Shown: positions 35,804-45,272, counted from the first letter of the stretch. The stretch: DNA of 64,000 nt from Desulfobacteraceae bacterium UBA2174 (GCA_002327445.1 DCWA01000035.1:62001-126000); one strand, 5' to 3'. Notes: generated from the sequence alone by a model not told the origin. Translations and numbers: made by a program.

Positions 35804-36967
35804 ATGAACACCTCCGCCAACCTGCGCATGATCTTCGCCCTGACCCTGGTCCACTTCACCGGGGATCTTTACAGTGCCTTCATCAGCCCCCTGTTTCCGG
35901 CCTTCGTGGACAAGCTGGGCCTGTCCCTGGCCCAGGTGGGCGTCATCGCGGGCACGGCCCGTTTCTTGGCCTTCATCGTGCAGCCCACGGTGGGCTATTT
36001 TGCCGATCGCTACCAATCGCGCCTGTTTCCCCTGGGCGGCCTGGCCATGACCTTCTTCTTCATTCCCTTCTCGGGGGCGGCGCCGACCTTCTGGGTCCTG
36101 CTGCTGGCCGTGGCTCTGGGGTCCGTGGGCTCTTCGATGTACCACCCCTCGGTGACGGGCATGGTGCCGGTCTATGCCGGCCGCAACGCCGGGCTCTGCA
36201 TGTCGGTGTTCAACGCCGGCGGGACGCTGGCCTTCGCCGTGGGCCCGGTGTTCGTCACCGCCTACGTGGCCCGCTGGGGGCTGTCGGCCCTGCCCTGGAC
36301 CATGGCCTTCGGGATGGCGGTCTGGCTGTGGCTCTATCTGGTCCTGCCGCCACCGGAAAGCGAGGGGCTCCAGAGTCTCGGTTTCTACCGGGCGTTGAAG
36401 GATGCCCTGGGGCACGTCTGGCGCACCATCGTCCTGGTGTGGCTGGTGATGGTGCTGCGGGCCGTGGTGGGCCAGTCGTTCATCACCTTCGCCCCGGTCC
36501 TGATGGTCCAGGAAGGGTATTCCCTGGTAGCCGCCGGAGGCATCTTCGCCCTCTTCACCGCCGCCGGCACCTTCAGCGGGCTGTTGGGTGGCCACCTGGC
36601 CGACCGCATCGGCTATAAGCCGGTTTTTCTCGCAGCCCATGCGCTGATGACGCCGGCACTGCTGCTGATGATGTACTGCCGCGGTGCCTGGATCTACATC
36701 GGCGCTTTCGCCGCTGGATTCATGGTGCTGGCCACCATGCCCCTGGGGGTGGCCATGGCCCAGCAGATCGCCCCCCGGGGCCGCTCGATGGTCGCCAGCC
36801 TGATGATGGGTCTGGCCTACGGCCTGGGCGGCCTGTTCACCCCGGTGGTGGGGGCCTTCGCCGATGCCTACGGGGTGCGAACGGTGCTCCTGGCGGTCTA
36901 CTTCCTACCGCCGATCACCGTGGGGCTGATTTTGTTGTTTCCCAGGGTGGGACCAAGGCGGGGATAA
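35804..36967 (+). CDS. MFS transporter, fosmidomycin-resistance (Fsr)-like
   Basis: Twelve-helix major facilitator of 387 aa. It resembles the Fsr/FsrA group: a short cytoplasmic N-terminus ending in Leu-Val-His-Phe-Thr, Ala-Gly-Thr-Ala-Arg-Phe in place of the usual loop A pattern, and Ser-Met-Tyr-His-Pro-Ser at the start of helix 5, a hallmark of these proteins. Gly-Gly-His-Leu-Ala-Asp-Arg-Ile-Gly in the second half is the repeat of loop A. The substrate is unknown; fosmidomycin export is only the family prototype. It has its own promoter and stands alone. Confidence 0.87.
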   Translation: MNTSANLRMIFALTLVHFTGDLYSAFISPLFPAFVDKLGLSLAQVGVIAGTARFLAFIVQPTVGYFADRYQSRLFPLGGLAMTFFFIPFSGAAPTFWVLLLAVALGSVGSSMYHPSVTGMVPVYAGRNAGLCMSVFNAGGTLAFAVGPVFVTAYVARWGLSALPWTMAFGMAVWLWLYLVLPPPESEGLQSLGFYRALKDALGHVWRTIVLVWLVMVLRAVVGQSFITFAPVLMVQEGYSLVAAGGIFALFTAAGTFSGLLGGHLADRIGYKPVFLAAHALMTPALLLMMYCRGAWIYIGAFAAGFMVLATMPLGVAMAQQIAPRGRSMVASLMMGLAYGLGGLFTPVVGAFADAYGVRTVLLAVYFLPPITVGLILLFPRVGPRRG

Positions 36968-37073
36968 GGCAGGCAACCACGGGCTAAAGCACCGGACCCG
37001 TCCGCCCCGGGCCTCCCTTGCCGGTTGGGGTACGCGCGGTGGCTCGCCGGCGTGTACCGTCTTTGGGTTGAAC

Positions 37074-37123
37074 CTGTCAAGGCATCCAAATTACTTGACA
37101 GTCTGAGGGCGGCATTCTATTTC
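37074..37123 (+). promoter_or_regulatory. ileS promoter with overlapping inverted repeat
   Basis: TTGACA (37095-37100), 17 bases, TATTTC. The -35 is the right arm of an 8-bp inverted repeat CTGTCAAG (37074-37081) / CTTGACAG (37094-37101), a possible operator. No T-box features are present. Confidence 0.5.
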
Positions 37124-37168
37124 TCACCGACTGTAATCTGGCGCACCACGTTGTCACCCGGAGGCGAG

Positions 37169-39973
37169 ATGGACTACAAAGAAACGCTCAACCTGCCCCG
37201 CACCGACTTTCCCATGAAGGCCAACCTGGCCCAGCGCGAGCCGCAGCAGCTCGACGCCTGGCAGAAGACGGATCTCTATCGCAGGATCCGCCGCCTTTCC
37301 ACCGGCCGGCGGCCCTTCATTCTCCACGACGGCCCGCCGTACGCCAACGGACACATCCACATCGGCACGGCGATGAACAAGATCCTGAAGGACTTCATCG
37401 TGCGCAGCCGCCAGATGGCCGGCTTCGACGCCGTCTATGTGCCGGGATGGGACTGCCACGGCCTGCCCATCGAGCACAACGTGGACAAGGAGCTGGGCGA
37501 GAAGAAGCTCTCCATGAGCCAGGCGGATGTGCGGCGCCAGTGCCGGGCCTACGCCGAACGCTTCATCGATGTGCAGCGCGACGAGTTCAAGCGACTGGGG
37601 GTCACGGGCGAGTGGGACGACCCCTACCTCACCATGGCCTACCGCTACGAGGCGATCATCGCCCGCGAATGCTTCAAGTTCGCCGTGGACGGCAGCCTGT
37701 TCCGCAGCAAGAAGCCGATCCACTGGTGCTGCAGCTGCCAGACCGCCCTGGCCGAGGCGGAAATCGAATACGCCGACGAGAGTTCCCCGTCCATCTTCGT
37801 CAAGTTCCCCATGATCGACGACCCGGGCCACCTGGCGCCGGATTTGGCCGGCCGTGCGGTGTCGGTGGCCATCTGGACCACCACGCCCTGGACCCTGCCG
37901 GCCAACCTGGCCGTCGCCCTGCACCCGGACTTCACCTACGCCGCGGTGGACACGGGCGCCGAGGTGCTCATCATGGCCGAAGACCTGGTGGACGGGTGCA
38001 TGAAGACGTTCCAGGTGACCGACTACCGCATCGTCGCCCGCCTGGCAGCCGCGGACCTGGAACACAAGCGCTGCCGCCATCCGCTCTACGACCGCCCGTC
38101 CCTGATCATCCTCGGCACCCACGTGACCCTGGAGGCCGGCACCGGCTGCGTGCACACCGCCCCGGGCCACGGCCGGGAAGACTACGAGGTGGGGCTGACC
38201 TACGGTCTGGACAGCTATTCCCCGGTGGACGACCAGGGCCGCTTCACCGGCGAGGTGCCCGATCTGGCCGGCCAGAAGGTCTTCGACGCCAACGCCGGCA
38301 TCATCGCCCGGCTGCGGGAGTCCGGGGCCCTGCTGGCCAGCGAGAAGATCCGCCATAGCTATCCCCACTGTTGGCGTTGCAAGCAACCGGTGATCTTCCG
38401 TGCCACCCCCCAGTGGTTCATCTCCATGGACCGCACCGGGCTGCGCCGCAAATCGCTGGAAGCCATCGACACGGTGACCTGGATCCCCTCCTGGGGCCGG
38501 GAGCGGATCTACGGCATGATCGAGAACCGGCCCGACTGGTGCGTCTCGCGGCAGCGGGCCTGGGGCGTTCCCATCGCGGTGTTCTACTGTGCCAAATGCG
38601 AGCGGATCCTCACCGACCCCGCCGTGATGGACGCGGTATACAGCCAGTTCGAGGCGCACGGCGCCGACGTGTGGTTCGAAAAATCCACCGCCGAGCTGCT
38701 GCCGCCGGGCACGGCCTGCCCGGGGTGCGGCGGCACCGCGTTCGTCAAGGAGACCGACATCCTGGATGTCTGGTTCGATTCCGGGGTCAGCCACGCGGCG
38801 GTGCTGGAGGCCAGGGAGGATCTCGTCTGGCCGGCCGACCTGTACCTGGAAGGCAGCGACCAGCACCGGGGATGGTTCCACTCCTCCCTGCTCACCGCGG
38901 TGGGTACCCGGGGCCGGGCCCCGTACAAGGCCGTGCTCACCCATGGCTTCGTGGTGGATGCCGACGGCAAGAAGATGTCCAAGTCCCTGGGCAACGTGGT
39001 GGCCCCGTCGGAGGTGATCCGCCGTTTCGGCGCCGAGGTGCTCCGTCTGTGGGTGTCGGCGGCCGACTACCGCGAGGACGTGCGCATCTCGGAAACCATC
39101 CTGAAGCAGCTCAGCGACGCCTACCGGCGCATCCGCAACACCTGCCGCTTCATGCTGGGCAATCTCTACGACTTCGACCCGGCCAAGGACGCCGTGGACC
39201 GGGACCGGATGATGGAGATCGACCGATTCGCCCTGCACCGTCTCCAGGAACTGGTGGCCAAGTGCCGCCGGGCCTATGACCGCTACGAGTTCCACACCAT
39301 CCACCACGCCCTGCACAACTACTGCGTGACGGACCTCTCGGCCTTCTACCTCGATGTGCTCAAGGATCGGCTCTACACCACGGCCCCGGCGGATCCGGCC
39401 CGGCGCAGCGCCCAGACGGCCATGGCGACGATCCTGGACGCCGTCACGCGCCTGATGGCACCCGTGCTCTGCTTCACCGCCGAGGAGATCTGGCAGTACA
39501 TGCCCGGCGCCGGACGACCGGAATCGGTGCACATGGCAGCCCTCCCGGAACCGGATCCCGCCCGGGAAGACCGGCCCCTGGCCGAACGCTGGAACTTTTT
39601 CCTCGATGTGCGCGGGGAAGTCACCCGGGCCCTGGAAATCGCCCGGGCCGACAAACGCATCGGCCATGGCCTGGACGCTTCCGTGACCCTTTACGCCGGC
39701 GGCGAGACCCACCGGCGGCTCGCCGTTTTCGCCGATCAGTTGAGCACCCTGTTGATCGTCTCTGCGGCAACCCTCATGGAGACCGCCGCCCCTGGAGACG
39801 CTTTCCAGGCCGAGACGGTTCCGGAACTGGGCGTCGGGATCGAGACCGCTCCGGGCAAAAAATGCGCCCGCTGCTGGATCCACGACCCGGCGGTGGGAAA
39901 CGATGCGGCCCACCCGGACATCTGCCCGCGCTGCCGGGCGGCCCTTGATGCCATCGCGGCCAGCGCCGGTTAG
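37169..39973 (+). CDS. ileS: Isoleucine--tRNA ligase
   Basis: Charges tRNA-Ile and edits Val-tRNA-Ile. The 934-aa class I synthetase has the HIGH-type motif His-Ile-His-Ile-Gly (62-66), the CP1 editing domain with Thr-Thr-Thr-Pro-Trp-Thr-Leu-Pro (about 235), Lys-Met-Ser-Lys-Ser (602-606), the anticodon-binding helical domain and a C-terminal zinc finger (Cys-Ala-Arg-Cys ... Cys-Pro-Arg-Cys). ATG 37169 follows a GGAGGCG Shine-Dalgarno by 4 bases. It heads a plus-strand run with lspA and holA. Stop TAG. Confidence 0.96.
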   Translation: MDYKETLNLPRTDFPMKANLAQREPQQLDAWQKTDLYRRIRRLSTGRRPFILHDGPPYANGHIHIGTAMNKILKDFIVRSRQMAGFDAVYVPGWDCHGLPIEHNVDKELGEKKLSMSQADVRRQCRAYAERFIDVQRDEFKRLGVTGEWDDPYLTMAYRYEAIIARECFKFAVDGSLFRSKKPIHWCCSCQTALAEAEIEYADESSPSIFVKFPMIDDPGHLAPDLAGRAVSVAIWTTTPWTLPANLAVALHPDFTYAAVDTGAEVLIMAEDLVDGCMKTFQVTDYRIVARLAAADLEHKRCRHPLYDRPSLIILGTHVTLEAGTGCVHTAPGHGREDYEVGLTYGLDSYSPVDDQGRFTGEVPDLAGQKVFDANAGIIARLRESGALLASEKIRHSYPHCWRCKQPVIFRATPQWFISMDRTGLRRKSLEAIDTVTWIPSWGRERIYGMIENRPDWCVSRQRAWGVPIAVFYCAKCERILTDPAVMDAVYSQFEAHGADVWFEKSTAELLPPGTACPGCGGTAFVKETDILDVWFDSGVSHAAVLEAREDLVWPADLYLEGSDQHRGWFHSSLLTAVGTRGRAPYKAVLTHGFVVDADGKKMSKSLGNVVAPSEVIRRFGAEVLRLWVSAADYREDVRISETILKQLSDAYRRIRNTCRFMLGNLYDFDPAKDAVDRDRMMEIDRFALHRLQELVAKCRRAYDRYEFHTIHHALHNYCVTDLSAFYLDVLKDRLYTTAPADPARRSAQTAMATILDAVTRLMAPVLCFTAEEIWQYMPGAGRPESVHMAALPEPDPAREDRPLAERWNFFLDVRGEVTRALEIARADKRIGHGLDASVTLYAGGETHRRLAVFADQLSTLLIVSAATLMETAAPGDAFQAETVPELGVGIETAPGKKCARCWIHDPAVGNDAAHPDICPRCRAALDAIAASAG

Positions 39974-40027
39974 GCGCCGGCAACGGGATCTTTTCCGAAT
40001 GCCCATCCATACCGAGGAAAGCGACCG

Positions 40028-40525
40028 TTGACGTCCGACGCGCCGCACCGCCGCTACCTTTACCTGGCTCTGGCCGCCGGCGCCATCGTCGCCCTGGACC
40101 AGGCGACCAAGGCCCTGGTGATGGCATGGATCCCGCTGCACCATTCGATTCCGGTGATCGAGGGGCTCTTCAATCTCACCCACGTGCTCAACCCCGGCGG
40201 CGCCTTCGGATTTTTGGCCGGCCAGGGGCCGCTGGTACGGCAGTCGCTCTTTGTGGTGGCGACCCTCCTGGCCGTCGGTTTGATCCTTTATTACTTTCAC
40301 CACACTCCCCCGGGTTATCGGGCGCTGGCTGCGGCCTTCACCCTGATTCTGGGCGGCGCCGTGGGCAATCTCATCGACCGGCTGCGCTTCGGGGAGGTGG
40401 TCGACTTTCTCGATTTTTACATCGGCCGCTACCACTGGCCGGCCTTCAACATTGCCGACAGCGCCATCACCGTGGGCATCGGCATCTTCATCGGGCACCT
40501 GTTCTTCAACCGGCTGCCCGACTGA
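40028..40525 (+). CDS. lspA: Lipoprotein signal peptidase
   Basis: Inner-membrane aspartyl protease that removes lipoprotein signal peptides after diacylglyceryl transfer. The 165-aa protein has four transmembrane helices and both catalytic Asp motifs: Gly-Asn-Leu-Ile-Asp-Arg (Asp in helix 3) and Phe-Asn-Ile-Ala-Asp-Ser (Asp in helix 4). The N-terminal Asp-Gln-Ala-Thr-Lys is also typical. The start is a TTG at 40028 preceded by GAGGAAAG; no ATG fits. Its position 54 bases behind ileS is the classic ileS-lspA arrangement. Likely clients here are the SBP and TPR lipoproteins. Confidence 0.95.
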   Translation: MTSDAPHRRYLYLALAAGAIVALDQATKALVMAWIPLHHSIPVIEGLFNLTHVLNPGGAFGFLAGQGPLVRQSLFVVATLLAVGLILYYFHHTPPGYRALAAAFTLILGGAVGNLIDRLRFGEVVDFLDFYIGRYHWPAFNIADSAITVGIGIFIGHLFFNRLPD

Positions 40526-40553
40526 TCTGCCCCATCGCACCTGGAGCGCGGCC

Positions 40554-42062
40554 ATGACCACCATCGCCTATCAGGAGTTGGACCGGCACCTCGCCGGTCC
40601 GGGACCGTCGCCGGCGGCCGCCCTGTACCTTGTCTTCGGCGAGGAGATGCTCTGCCAGGAGGCGGTGCGGGCCATCGTGGCAAAAATCCTCGGCCCTTCA
40701 ACGCCCTTGCACCAGGTGGACCGCATCGCGGGAGAGGCGCCCGGGGCCACCGCCGAGGCCCTGGCCCGGATCAACACCTACAGCCTGCTGGGCGGCGCCA
40801 AGGTCGTGCTGCTGGCCGATACCACCCTCTTCGAATCCGGTCTGGACAGCCGCGCATATCTGGAAAAGGCCCGCGCCGCCGTGGAAAACAACGAACCGGA
40901 CAAGGCGGCCCGGGCTCTCATGGCGGTCCTGGCGGCGCATCAACTCCCCGCGGTGGAAGTGGATGCCGAGGCACGCCGCCAGCTGCTTACCGCCGCCGGC
41001 CTGGACGCCGGCGACGACACCTGGCTCGAGGCGCTGCTGGACCACTGCCGTACCCGGAATGTCCCTCCAGCCGCCGCGGATCCGGTTGAAACGCTGGAAA
41101 GGGCGGTCGCCAAGGGGTTTCCGGCCGGCCACCATTTGATCCTCACCGCCGGGTCGGTGGACCGCCGGCGCAAGATCTACAAAGTCATCGAAGCCGCCGG
41201 CGTCGTGGTGGACGCCAGCGTGCCGACGGGCGGGCGCCGGGCCGACGTCGAAATCCAGCAGCGTCTGCTCCAGGACCAGGTGGACCGGATCCTCGCTCCC
41301 CGCGCCAAACGGCTGGAGCCGGACGCCTACGAGGCGCTGATGGAGATGACCGGCTTCGACCTGCGCACCTTCTGCGCCAGCCTGGAGAAACTCGCCGACT
41401 TCGCCGGCACCCGCGCCCGGATCACCAGCGACGACGTCCACCAGGTGCTCCGGCGCAGCAAGAAGGATCCGATCTATGCCCTTACAGGAGCCGTGGGCGA
41501 GCGGCGCATGGATCAGTCCCTTTTCTACCTCGATTCGCTGCTGGATGCCGGCACCCACCCTCTGCAGGCGCTGGCGGCGCTGGTCAATCTGGCACGAAGG
41601 CTGACGATGGCCCGCGGTTTCCTTGATTCGCCCGAGGGCCGGTGCTGGCGGCATCGGATGCCCTACCCGGAGTTCCAGCGACTGGTAGTGCCAGCGCTGC
41701 TGGCCCACGACGCGCGGCTGACCGAGATCGTCCATTCCTGGCGCAATGCCCCCCCGGAAGGCAAGGGCAAGCGTTCAGCCAAGAGCGACACGGACCTCGC
41801 CCTGGTCAAAAACCCCAAAAGCGTCTATCCTGTCTATCAGCTTTTCCTTCAGGCCGAAGGGTTTACCGCCGCCCACCTCCAAGCGGTGCGGCACCGTCTG
41901 ACCGAGGCGGATCGATCCTTGAAGTCCAGCGCCGCGCCGGCCCGCTGGATCATCGAGGCCCTGCTCTGGTTCATCTGCCAGGGCGGCGATCCGGGTTCGA
42001 TGTCCGGCGAGGCGGCCCAGCGGCCCCGCCGCGCGGCCCCTTCCAGGAGCCCGGGGAGATGA
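40554..42062 (+). CDS. holA: DNA polymerase III subunit delta-like protein (enlarged)
   Basis: Clamp-loader delta-like protein: N-terminal AAA+-like domain with Leu-Val-Phe-Gly-Glu-Glu, no Walker A (as in delta, which does not bind ATP), Arg-Ile-Asn-Thr-Tyr-Ser-Leu-Leu-Gly, and a C-terminal helical collar with Ile-Tyr-Ala-Leu-Thr-Gly-Ala-Val and His-Pro-Leu-Gln-Ala-Leu-Ala. At 502 aa it is about 160 residues longer than E. coli HolA, with extra sequence around 100-190 and a C-terminal extension ending Pro/Arg-rich. It would load the beta clamp. The stop overlaps the pyk start region. The family call is good; a paralogue with a special role is possible. Confidence 0.78.
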   Translation: MTTIAYQELDRHLAGPGPSPAAALYLVFGEEMLCQEAVRAIVAKILGPSTPLHQVDRIAGEAPGATAEALARINTYSLLGGAKVVLLADTTLFESGLDSRAYLEKARAAVENNEPDKAARALMAVLAAHQLPAVEVDAEARRQLLTAAGLDAGDDTWLEALLDHCRTRNVPPAAADPVETLERAVAKGFPAGHHLILTAGSVDRRRKIYKVIEAAGVVVDASVPTGGRRADVEIQQRLLQDQVDRILAPRAKRLEPDAYEALMEMTGFDLRTFCASLEKLADFAGTRARITSDDVHQVLRRSKKDPIYALTGAVGERRMDQSLFYLDSLLDAGTHPLQALAALVNLARRLTMARGFLDSPEGRCWRHRMPYPEFQRLVVPALLAHDARLTEIVHSWRNAPPEGKGKRSAKSDTDLALVKNPKSVYPVYQLFLQAEGFTAAHLQAVRHRLTEADRSLKSSAAPARWIIEALLWFICQGGDPGSMSGEAAQRPRRAAPSRSPGR

Positions 42063-42064
42063 CG

Positions 42065-43468
42065 ATGCCCCGCACCAAGATCGTGTGCACCATCGGCCCG
42101 TCCAGCAGCTCGCCCCAAATCCTCCGTGAACTGATCCGCGCCGGGATGAACGTGGCGCGCCTGAACTTCTCCCACGGCAGCCACGACGGGCATCGCCTCA
42201 CCATTGCGCTGATTCGGGAGATCGCCAGGGAGGAGAACCGGCCCGTAGGGATTCTCCAGGACCTGTGCGGTCCGAAAATCCGGGTCGGACGTCTGCCGGA
42301 GGAAGGCGTGCCGCTGGTCCCCGGCCAGCCGGTGGTGCTGACCACCACGCCCGTGGAGGGCGAACCCGGCCGCATCCCCGTCTCGTATCCTCACTTGGCC
42401 AGGGATGCCCGGGCCGGCGACCGGATTCTGCTGGCGGACGGGTTGATGGAGCTGGTGGTGGAGAGCACCACCGGCGCCGAACTGCACTGCCGGGTCGTCA
42501 CCGGCGGCATCCTCACCAGCCACAAGGGGATCAACCTGCCCACGGGGAGTATCCAGGCCCCGCCCCTGACGCCCAAGGACGAGGCGGACCTGGCCTTCGG
42601 CCTCGAAAACGGGGTGGATTTCGTGGCCCTGAGCTTCGTGCGGCGGGCCGAGGACATCCTCGACGTCCGCCGCCGCATCCACCTGGCCGGGTCGACCACT
42701 CCCATCGTCGCCAAGATCGAAAGGCACGAGGCATTGACCCAGATCGACCGGATCATCGAGGTCTCCGATGCCGTCATGGTGGCCCGGGGGGACCTGGGAA
42801 TCGACATCGCCCTGGAAGCCGTTCCGGGGGTGCAGAAGACCATCGTTCGTCAGGCCAACATCGCCGGCAAGCCGGTTATCATCGCCACCCAGATGCTCCG
42901 CTCGATGGTGGACGCCCCTCGCCCCACCCGGGCCGAGGCGACCGATGTGGCCAACGCGGTCCTCGACGGCGCCGACGCGGTGATGCTCAGCGAGGAGACG
43001 GCCAGTGGATCCTACCCGGTGGAAGCAGTGCGCTACATGGCGCGCATCGCCGAAAGCGCCGAGACGAATTACCCCCATCGCTACTACATGGAGCGGATCC
43101 GGCCCGGGGGCGTCTCCCAAACCGTGGCCTACGCCGCCTGCGTGACGGCCGAGCGGCTGGATGCGGCCGCCATCGTGGCCACCACCCGCAGTGGCGCCAC
43201 GGCCATGCACATCGCCAGATTCCGGCCTCGCCCCCGGATCATTGCCCTGTCGCCGGACGCCGAAACCGTTCACCGGCTGACTCTGGTGTGGGGCTGCGCG
43301 CCATTCTTTCTGTCGATTGCCGAGGACACGGACGAAATGATCGAAAGCGCCGCCGCCTCGGCCCTCGACACCGGCGAGGTGGCCCCGGGGGACCTGGTCG
43401 TGATCACTGGCGGCCGGCCGATCTACGAAGCCGGCACCACCAACATGCTGTGGGTCAAACGGCTATAG
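42065..43468 (+). CDS. pyk: Pyruvate kinase
   Basis: Converts phosphoenolpyruvate and ADP to pyruvate and ATP. The 467-aa protein carries Thr-Lys-Ile-Val-Cys-Thr-Ile-Gly-Pro, Met-Asn-Val-Ala-Arg-Leu-Asn-Phe-Ser-His-Gly, the active-site Lys-Ile-Glu-Arg and Met-Val-Ala-Arg-Gly-Asp-Leu-Gly, the Glu-Glu-Thr-Ala-x-Gly-Ser-Tyr-Pro signature and the C-terminal regulatory domain (Thr-Thr-Arg-Ser-Gly). ATG 42065 is 6 bases after GGGGAG; ATG 42059 overlaps the holA stop. A repeat array follows directly. Confidence 0.95.
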   Translation: MPRTKIVCTIGPSSSSPQILRELIRAGMNVARLNFSHGSHDGHRLTIALIREIAREENRPVGILQDLCGPKIRVGRLPEEGVPLVPGQPVVLTTTPVEGEPGRIPVSYPHLARDARAGDRILLADGLMELVVESTTGAELHCRVVTGGILTSHKGINLPTGSIQAPPLTPKDEADLAFGLENGVDFVALSFVRRAEDILDVRRRIHLAGSTTPIVAKIERHEALTQIDRIIEVSDAVMVARGDLGIDIALEAVPGVQKTIVRQANIAGKPVIIATQMLRSMVDAPRPTRAEATDVANAVLDGADAVMLSEETASGSYPVEAVRYMARIAESAETNYPHRYYMERIRPGGVSQTVAYAACVTAERLDAAAIVATTRSGATAMHIARFRPRPRIIALSPDAETVHRLTLVWGCAPFFLSIAEDTDEMIESAAASALDTGEVAPGDLVVITGGRPIYEAGTTNMLWVKRL

Positions 43469-43542
43469 GGAAACTGGATGCTTGAAACTCGAAACTTGGT
43501 AATCGGCTCCCTTATGTCCTTTTCGTCCCTGCAGTCCCTGAA

Positions 43543-43614
43543 CCTTGAACCTGGAACCTTGAACCTGGAACCTTGAACCTGGAACCTTGAACCTGGAACG
43601 GCGCCCCGGGCGCC
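43543..43614. repeat. 14-bp tandem repeats followed by a GC palindrome
   Basis: Four exact copies of CCTTGAACCTGGAA (43543-43598), then GGCGCC-CCG-GGCGCC (43600-43614), a perfect 6-bp stem with a 3-base loop, then CTTGAACCTTGAA. Similar CTTGAACCTTGAAC repeats are common intergenic filler in related genomes. The array abuts the next small gene and contains no gene. Confidence 0.65.
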
Positions 43615-43631
43615 TTGAACCTTGAACTTCC

Positions 43632-43838
43632 ATGAACTTCTTTCGCGAACAGAAGATCAAGCTGGCCCAGCGCCTCCTCGCCAGCCAGTACGAGCGCCGG
43701 CAGATTCCCCTGCCGCCCCCCGATGCCCTGCGCCGCCAGGCCGAAGAGGTGGTGGACGAGGCGGGGCGCATTGCCCGCCAGCGGGGCCAGAACGTTTTGG
43801 CCATCGTCAAGGACCTGATCCGGGACCTGCGCCGCTGA
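43632..43838 (+). CDS. Small conserved hypothetical protein, 68 aa
   Basis: A short, highly charged helical protein: basic N-terminal half, then Arg/Glu/Ala helix and a C-terminal Asp-Leu-Ile-Arg-Asp-Leu-Arg-Arg. No signal peptide, cysteines or catalytic motif. Codon use (GC-rich third positions) matches its neighbours, in contrast to the repeat array directly upstream. No Shine-Dalgarno is visible because the repeat runs to 3 bases before the ATG. It may be an RNA- or DNA-binding accessory protein; function unknown. Confidence 0.6.
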   Translation: MNFFREQKIKLAQRLLASQYERRQIPLPPPDALRRQAEEVVDEAGRIARQRGQNVLAIVKDLIRDLRR

Positions 43839-44056
43839 TGCCGCTTCCTGTTCCGCATCGGGGGGCACCGGGCGCGGGCGCTGATTTTAAGTACAGCTAA
43901 TTCAGGCGGTTGAGCTGCTCTCCAGGCAGACTTCACGGCAATTTTTACATTGCGCATCAAACCCGCCTGTGGTATCAGACCAAGCCTATCTTGAAGTGTT
44001 TGGTTCAAGACCTTCCCGGTTTGCTTCCATCTTACATCTTGAAAAAGGAGGAATCG

Positions 44057-45220
44057 ATGCGACACGGACGACTGTTGATTGCGGTGCTCCTCTGCGCCGG
44101 CCTGGTGATTTCACCTTCGGTATGGGCCGCCAGCGATGTCATCAACATCGGTTTTCCCATCCCGCTGACCGGCGACAACCCGGATGTCGGCGCATCGAGC
44201 AAGAATGCCGCCGAGATGTATCTGAAGAAGTTCCCCACCGTGAAGGTGGGCGCCAAGACCTACAAGCTCAACTTCATTTATGAGGACAACGAATTCAAGG
44301 CCGAATCGGCGGTCAAGGCCCTCACCAAGCTGATCACCGAGGAAGAAGTGCTGGCGGTTGTCGGCCCCCAGGCATCCGCCCAGGCGGTACCGGCCGGTGA
44401 AATCGCCAACAACAATGCCACGCCGATGATCAGCCCCTGGTCCACCAACCCCAACACCACCCTGAACCGGCCCTACGTCTTCCGGGGCTGCTTCCTGGAT
44501 CCCTTCCAGGGGCCGGTGGCCGCCAACTTCGTCACCGAAGAACTCGGCGCCAAGAAGGCCGCGGTGCTCTACGACATCGCCTCGGACTACCCCAAGGGGC
44601 TGGCCGAATTCTTCAAGCAGGCCTTTGAGAAGATCCATGGCCCCGGATCGGTGGTGGCCTTCGAATCCTTCACCACCGGCGACAAGGATTTCTCCGCTCA
44701 AATGGCCAACATCGTGGCCTCGGGCGCCGATGTGCTCTTCACTCCCCAGTACTACTCGGAAGTCCCCCTGATCGTGCGCGCCGCCAAGGAAAACGGCTTC
44801 AACAAGCCGATCATGGGCTCGGACTCCTGGGGCAGCGGAGACCTGATGGGGCTTTGCGGCGACGACTGCAAGGGCTTCTACTTCTCCACCCATTACGCCG
44901 CCGCCGGCGCCCGGGGCGCCACCAAGGCATTCATCGACGAATACACCGCCGCCTTCGGCAAGACCCCGGACGACGTGGCCGCCCTGACCTGGGATTCACT
45001 GGGCATCATGATCCAGGCCATCCAGAACACCGGCGGACTGAGCGGCGATCTCAAGGCCGACCGGACCAAGGTCAAGGACGCCCTGGCCTCCATCAAGGAT
45101 TACCCGGGCATCACCGGCAAGATGACCTTCACCCCGGAAGGCGATCCGATCAAATGCGCCGTGGTGGTCAAAATCAACGAGCAGGGTCAGTTCGCATTCC
45201 ACAAGTCGGTCTGTCCGTAA
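44057..45220 (+). CDS. livK: Branched-chain amino acid ABC transporter, substrate-binding protein
   Basis: Periplasmic LivK/LivJ-type receptor (peripla_BP_6), 387 aa. A signal peptide of 24 residues ends Val-Trp-Ala-Ala. The two-lobed domain follows, with Gly-Phe-Pro-Ile-Pro-Leu-Thr-Gly-Asp, a typical opening in Desulfobacterota, and Pro-Gln-Ala-Ser-Ala-Gln-Ala. AAGGAGG is 7 bases before the ATG. A weak promoter-like TTGCGC-17-TATCAG lies at 43950-43978. It heads livKHMGF; a hairpin after it probably lowers expression of the membrane genes. The true ligand may be other amino acids. Confidence 0.9.
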   Translation: MRHGRLLIAVLLCAGLVISPSVWAASDVINIGFPIPLTGDNPDVGASSKNAAEMYLKKFPTVKVGAKTYKLNFIYEDNEFKAESAVKALTKLITEEEVLAVVGPQASAQAVPAGEIANNNATPMISPWSTNPNTTLNRPYVFRGCFLDPFQGPVAANFVTEELGAKKAAVLYDIASDYPKGLAEFFKQAFEKIHGPGSVVAFESFTTGDKDFSAQMANIVASGADVLFTPQYYSEVPLIVRAAKENGFNKPIMGSDSWGSGDLMGLCGDDCKGFYFSTHYAAAGARGATKAFIDEYTAAFGKTPDDVAALTWDSLGIMIQAIQNTGGLSGDLKADRTKVKDALASIKDYPGITGKMTFTPEGDPIKCAVVVKINEQGQFAFHKSVCP

Positions 45221-45272
45221 TCACGCCCCGGGCGTGACGCCGTGCCGTCCATCGGCATGCAGACATGAACCG

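Noticed and set aside
37021..37168. T-box riboswitch upstream of ileS
   Set aside because: No T-box sequence or specifier loop; only a promoter and an 8-bp inverted repeat are visible, and T-boxes are rare outside Gram-positives.
37154..40564. Very long open frame on the minus strand opposite ileS-lspA
   Set aside because: Antisense shadow of a GC-rich gene; His/Gly/Val/Asp-rich with no domain, while the plus strand encodes complete IleS and LspA.
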